From assembly GCA_038222915.1 (NCBI GenBank), contig JBBRHH010000273.1, positions 1-8,078 of the forward strand: a stretch of DNA of 8,078 nucleotides, written 5' to 3'. The position numbers were made by a program, and so were the translations under genes. This DNA is from JBBRHH01 sp038222915 (GTDB lineage: Bacteria; Planctomycetota; Phycisphaerae; Tepidisphaerales; Tepidisphaeraceae). Positions 5,008 through 8,078 of this stretch are shown here, one piece after another. The notes beneath the pieces were generated by a model that was given only the letters and a program-made list of their open reading frames with translations, did not search any database and was not told the DNA's origin. The number at the start of each line of letters is the position of its first letter. The first letter of the stretch is position 1.

Positions 5008-7329
5008 TTATTCGACCTGATTCATCTCGTTATCCACCTGGCCCAGGCGACGCAGATCGTCGATCGCTTTGGTTAAGAGGGGCAGCGTATCGGCTGGCGC
5101 GGTATCGGTGACGCCGGGAACGTGGTCGACTGCGTCGGCCTTGTTCAGGACCACCGACTCGCATCCGACGACGGCGAGCCTGGACGACGGTGCGAGCGTG
5201 AACTCCGGTTTGGAGTTGTAGAACAGGTCACCGAGGAGGGTGAGTGAGAAGGGGGCATCGCCCTTCTGAACAAAATGGTGAATCGGATTGCCCACGTAAA
5301 ACTGGTAAGGGCCCATCGTCAGTTCGCCGCGATAGTTGTCGATCTGGGTGCCGATGTACTCTTTCTTGTCCACTTCGAACTTTGGGCCCTGGAGGGTGAC
5401 GTGGCCGGCGGGGAGGGAGGCATCGCCTTCCATGCGGAGGATCTGGCGGGAGCTTTCGGAATAGAAGTCGCTCATGACTAGGGAGTGGTTGTCCTTTATC
5501 CAGAGGGCGGGGTCGGTGACGGTGGCGAGGCGGACAGCGCCGCCGAGGAAGCCGCCGCGCGCGGGGGATTTGCCTTGCACAACCAGTGAGCCTTCGTAGG
5601 ACACTCCGAGGTAGATGGTTGCCTGAGCTGAGTCGGTGAACTGGATGTTGCCGTTGACTTCGCGGAAATGAACTTTGTCCTGCTTGCCGAGGCCGACGAG
5701 GCGAATGCCACGTTCGAGCGGCTTGCCCTGGTACATGCCCCAGGCCCAGACGCGGTCGTAGCGCATGAATGTTGGCTTTCCCGAACTGGTCTGCTGAATG
5801 TCGATGGCGTTGTCGCCTGGGCCGCTGTCGTGGTGGCCGACGACTATGTTTTCGAGGGTGAGATGATTGGGGTCATTGATCTCGATGATGGCGCCGCCGC
5901 TCTTGCCTTTCCAGAGGAGGGAAGATCGGAATCCGCTGCCGCTGACGTGGTAGTCGGAGCCGGTGAGCTTAAGCGTGTCGGTGATGACGAAGCGGCCTGG
6001 CGGGAACCAGGCGATCGCGCCTTTACCCTCGGCGCGGGCAGCTTCGACTGTTTTGTGGACGGCGGCGGTGTCGTCGGTTGCGCCGTCGCCTTTTGCGCCA
6101 AAGTCGCGCTTTGCGTCGAACAATTTGCCTGGGGTTGGGACGCTGCTCCTGAGGAAGGATTGGGTTGCCGATTTTACGACACCTGCCAATTGGCCGGCCA
6201 ACTGACCGGGTGGAATTTCGATGATCTTTCCGTTTTCGGGCGCTTTTGCGACGGCGGGGCTGTCGGGGGCGGTGTTGTTGGAGAGGATGAGGCGTTGTTC
6301 GGCGCGCTGGGTATTGATCGGAGCGACCGGCGCGGGCGGGTGGGTGAAGACGCAGTCGAAAATGAGAACGGGGGCACCGTCGAGGGAGATTGCGCTGGCG
6401 GGATCTTTCCAGCCGTCGACGCGGCAGTCCTGGATCGTCAAGGGGCCGACCGAACTGGCGAAGGTGACGAAGCGGTTGGAGCCGTGGGAGGAGCAGCGGC
6501 GGATGGAGCTACCCTGTTCGCCGCGGCAGATGATGTCGGCCTCGGAGCTTTGTTCGAAGTGGGTGTTGCGGACGTAGAAGTTGGTTCCCTTGCTGCCGTA
6601 GACGCCGACGCCGCAGTTGCGGAATTCGCAGCCGTCGAGGGTGTGGTCCAGGACGTTGAAGCTTTGCAGCAGGAGGCCGGCCTTGCAGTTTTCGAAGAGG
6701 CAGTTGCGATAGTGGGTTTCGGCGGTGGCGGTTTTGATCTGATGGCCGGCGCGGATGCCGGCCTCGGTGAAATTGCGATAGGTTTCGTGCTCGTGACGCA
6801 TCTCGGTTTCGAAGATTTTCTGGGAGGCGTGGTCGAAACCGACAGCGGCTTTGTTTTTTCCGTCCCAGGTGAGGCCGACGTAGCGTGCGTAGAGCATGCC
6901 GTCGCCGGTCCAGAACATTCGGCCGCCGGTTTCGCCGTCCCAGACGAGGGTGGTGGTGCGGCCGTGGCCGATCAGGCTGACCCCGGGGGCGCGTGTTGGC
7001 GGGCACTGGAGTGTTTTGGTGATTCGGTAGACGCCGGGCGGGAAATAGATGGTGAGGCCGTCGGCGAGTTGATCGAGGGCGGATTGAATGGCGGCCGAGT
7101 CGTCGGCGATGCCGTCGCCTTTGGCGGGGGTGGCGGTGGTTTTGACGTTGATCCAATCAGCGCGGGGCTCCCAGGAGAGTTCGGGCGGTGCATTCTCGGC
7201 GTGGAGGGTGGAGGCGAGCGTTGTGAGGATTAGGAGAGTGAGGAGGCGGGGCGCGTTGGTCGGGAGAGAATAGGCGAGACGCGAGGCAGTGCAGCGTGTT
7301 TCGCGGGTGGTTTGGAGGATGGGAAGCAT
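5008..7329 (-). CDS. secreted tandem right-handed beta-helix protein (pectate-lyase-3 type, GH55-like layout)
   Basis: The chosen ATG at 7329 has GAGG (7335-7338) 5 bases upstream and gives 773 residues. The frame is open to 7866, but that extension is translated repeat DNA. Residues 1-44 form a signal peptide with a basic, long n-region, a leucine-rich core at 29-38 and likely cleavage after LHA. Two homologous modules follow. The first starts near 58 with the turn AKGDGIADDSAAIQSALD (69-86) and YFPPGVYRI. The second starts near 405 with FGAKGDGATDDTAAV (GDG at 414-416) and WFPPGRFVI. Each motif marks the start of a pectate-lyase-3 parallel beta-helix. Rung repeats rich in N, C and G (for example HYRNCLFENCKAGLLL) follow in the first module. 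Two tandem helices of this size are the layout of glycoside hydrolase family 55 (exo-beta-1,3-glucanases), but catalytic residues cannot be assigned. Polysaccharide cleavage outside the cytoplasm is likely; the substrate is unknown. Confidence 0.88.
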   Translation of the reverse strand: MLPILQTTRETRCTASRLAYSLPTNAPRLLTLLILTTLASTLHAENAPPELSWEPRADWINVKTTATPAKGDGIADDSAAIQSALDQLADGLTIYFPPGVYRITKTLQCPPTRAPGVSLIGHGRTTTLVWDGETGGRMFWTGDGMLYARYVGLTWDGKNKAAVGFDHASQKIFETEMRHEHETYRNFTEAGIRAGHQIKTATAETHYRNCLFENCKAGLLLQSFNVLDHTLDGCEFRNCGVGVYGSKGTNFYVRNTHFEQSSEADIICRGEQGSSIRRCSSHGSNRFVTFASSVGPLTIQDCRVDGWKDPASAISLDGAPVLIFDCVFTHPPAPVAPINTQRAEQRLILSNNTAPDSPAVAKAPENGKIIEIPPGQLAGQLAGVVKSATQSFLRSSVPTPGKLFDAKRDFGAKGDGATDDTAAVHKTVEAARAEGKGAIAWFPPGRFVITDTLKLTGSDYHVSGSGFRSSLLWKGKSGGAIIEINDPNHLTLENIVVGHHDSGPGDNAIDIQQTSSGKPTFMRYDRVWAWGMYQGKPLERGIRLVGLGKQDKVHFREVNGNIQFTDSAQATIYLGVSYEGSLVVQGKSPARGGFLGGAVRLATVTDPALWIKDNHSLVMSDFYSESSRQILRMEGDASLPAGHVTLQGPKFEVDKKEYIGTQIDNYRGELTMGPYQFYVGNPIHHFVQKGDAPFSLTLLGDLFYNSKPEFTLAPSSRLAVVGCESVVLNKADAVDHVPGVTDTAPADTLPLLTKAIDDLRRLGQVDNEMNQVE

Positions 7330-7347
7330 AGGAGCCTCAGGGGTTAG

Positions 7348-7426
7348 GAAACTGGAGGATTGAAACTGGAGAATTGAAACTGGAAACTGGAAACTTGAGA
7401 CTCGAAACACTCGAAACATGAAACTT
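7348..7426. repeat. heptamer tandem array, unit GAAACTG
   Basis: GAAAC begins at 7348, 7362, 7376, 7383, 7390, 7404, 7413 and 7420. The gaps are 14, 14, 7, 7, 14, 9 and 7 bases, so all but one are multiples of seven. The in-between heptamers are degenerate copies such as GAGGATT, GAGAATT and GAGACTC. The array ends 18 bases before the beta-helix start codon, so it probably lies in that gene's leader or promoter. Heptanucleotide arrays are known in cyanobacteria (STRR sequences); a link is not implied. Confidence 0.85.
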
Positions 7427-7488
7427 TGGCACTCGTGAGTTGAACGCAAGGTTATTCGATTTGATGGGACATTGGAGGGGGAAGGAAC

Positions 7489-7530
7489 GGCGCGAAGGTA
7501 CTGAGGCCCGCAGGCACGGAGGGATGGATG
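7489..7530. repeat. possible dispersed GC-rich repeat
   Basis: This stretch contains ACTGAGGC and GGCACGGAGGGATGG words. Its minus-strand translation includes CLRASVPS, a peptide I recall from many spurious hypothetical proteins, which hints at a dispersed repeat family. Only one copy is in the window, so the repeat status is inferred. Confidence 0.3.
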
Positions 7531-7549
7531 CGCCTTGGACGGGTGATTT

Positions 7550-7571
7550 TTGTGCGCGCGGGTGCGCACAA
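7550..7571. repeat. inverted repeat, 8-bp arms
   Basis: TTGTGCGC (7550-7557) and GCGCACAA (7564-7571) are perfect reverse complements around a six-base GCGGGT loop. There is no T run on the outgoing side of either strand, so an intrinsic terminator is unlikely. It could be an operator-like site or a chance hairpin. Confidence 0.6.
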
Positions 7572-7666
7572 TTGAGTTGGATGTCGGTTCCTGGAGTTGG
7601 TATTTTGGCAAGTGATTGTTTTGCATGGAGTTTGGACGATCTGGGGGTGGAGACTGGTTGTGAAAA

Positions 7667-7776
7667 ACCGACACAAAAGCGACACATAACCGACACACAA
7701 CCAACACATGACCGACCATAAACCGACACACAAACAGCACATGACCGGCACACAACCGACACACAATCGACACGGG
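7667..7776. repeat. eleven-base-pair tandem array, ten units
   Basis: Ten consecutive 11-bp units fill exactly 110 bp with no phase shift. The consensus is ACCGACACACA. Units starting at 7689, 7722 and 7755 match it perfectly and are 33 bp apart. Units at 7667 and 7744 differ at one position, and the rest match at 6 to 9 of 11. After one diverged unit, ACCAACGCACG at 7788-7798 is again in phase. The plus strand is almost purely A and C. The array contains no gene; stop-free frames through it create false ORFs. Confidence 0.93.
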
Positions 7777-7820
7777 GAGGGGAACGTACCAACGCACGCG
7801 GGCGCGAAGGCGGAAGAGGG

Positions 7821-7881
7821 AATGACCAAGGCCCAGCAGGCTCCGATGGGGCCAACAAAGCACCAAGTCCCAATGACCAAG
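7821..7881. repeat. AATGACCAAG direct repeat segment
   Basis: AATGACCAAG occurs at 7821-7830 and again at 7872-7881, 51 bp apart. Between them are related words such as CACCAAGTCCC and CCAACAAAG. The segment looks like a decayed member of an interspersed repeat. Minus-strand translation gives VIGTWCFVG-like peptides and no recognisable protein. Confidence 0.55.
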
Positions 7882-7937
7882 CTTGTGTCGTTTTGACGGT
7901 GTGAGAGATTGGATGGAAGGAAGAAGAGTGATTCTCG

Positions 7938-7952
7938 CGCAGAGACGCAGAG
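7938..7952. repeat. CGCAGAG direct repeat
   Basis: CGCAGAG occurs at 7938-7944 and 7946-7952 with one base between, inside a purine-rich stretch. I recall similar CGCAGAG strings in intergenic DNA of several environmental bacteria, so this may be a dispersed repeat; the window alone shows only two copies. Confidence 0.45.
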
Positions 7953-8078
7953 GCTCGGAGAAGAGCGGAAATGGGGCTGGCGTTGGGGCGACCGGGGGAG
8001 CGACGTGTGCGCAAACTTGTGTTGGGGTTGCTCGAACTGGTGGGTGGGGACTTCAAGTGGTGGTGCGGCCGATGTTTG

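Larger units (their letters stand above)
7330..8078. other. gene-free repeat mosaic upstream of the beta-helix gene
   Basis: No supported gene occupies these 749 bases. Every long minus-strand frame here is made of low-complexity peptide (S, P, R, C, V runs) that changes character at each repeat block, and several frames are open at once. On the plus strand an ATG at 7971 opens 36 codons to the right edge with a weak GGAG 10 bases upstream; this may be the start of a gene but is too short to judge. The promoter of the beta-helix gene must lie here, but I see no convincing pair of boxes. Confidence 0.7.

Noticed and set aside
6190..6201. 12-bp palindrome TTGGCCGGCCAA
   Set aside because: It lies inside the beta-helix coding sequence and follows from the encoded QLAGQLAG repeat. 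No regulatory context.
5668..7233. 521-codon open frame on the plus strand
   Set aside because: It is antisense to the beta-helix gene, and its A, V, G, D-rich composition is what the complement of that GC-rich coding frame gives. The minus strand has the signal peptide, ribosome site and family motifs.
7667..7776. CRISPR array
   Set aside because: Units are 11 bp and contiguous, with no spacers and no cas genes nearby.
7337..8056. 239-codon minus-strand open frame
   Set aside because: It runs through several unrelated repeat blocks and its peptide is low-complexity. It has no domain.
7971..8078. Plus-strand open frame of 36 codons reaching the right edge
   Set aside because: It could be the start of a real gene, but it is short, has a weak ribosome site and I recognise no family. 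Not enough to call.

Overview
The window looks like chromosomal DNA from a Planctomycetota bacterium, GC-rich and with mostly minus-strand genes. Three gene types support this: a PVC-type dehydrogenase/HEAT protein (Pirellula/Verrucomicrobium N-terminal family), a secreted protein with an LEPR-XLL-type N-terminal motif, and malectin-like domains on a large exported enzyme. A position in Phycisphaerae is possible but is only an inference. There is no sign of phage, insertion sequence, integrase or CRISPR.

Layout from left to right. Positions 1-1581 (minus) hold the first 527 residues of a PVC-type beta-propeller/HEAT protein cut by the window edge. A 215-bp divergent intergenic region follows, with a structured leader for a 79-residue cold-shock-domain protein (1797-2036, plus). 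A strong hairpin (2079-2099) separates this gene from the convergent gene at 2108-4042 (minus). That gene encodes a phosphoesterase fused to malectin, Ig-like and malectin modules, with an LEPR-XLL-like motif at its extreme N-terminus. Next are an intrinsic terminator (4175-4201), tRNA-Gly(TCC) (4208-4280), a stand-alone nuoB (4340-4903) and a secreted tandem beta-helix protein of the pectate-lyase-3 type (5008-7329). All of these are on the minus strand.

The last 750 bp (7330-8078) contain no gene I can support. They hold a mosaic of short repeats: a heptamer array just upstream of the beta-helix gene, an 8-bp-stem inverted repeat, an eleven-base-pair tandem array of ten in-phase units (7667-7776), and several short interspersed repeats. 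The stop-free repeats keep reading frames open and create false long ORFs and a false 179-residue extension of the beta-helix gene.

The genes do not form one operon or pathway. Three (1-1581, 2108-4042, 5008-7329) look like extracytoplasmic proteins for polymer or organophosphate breakdown, while nuoB, tRNA-Gly and the cold-shock gene are housekeeping. I see no convincing new defence or mobile system. The strongest unexplained signals are the two period-locked repeat arrays, the isolated nuoB, and the possible alternative hairpins in the cold-shock leader.
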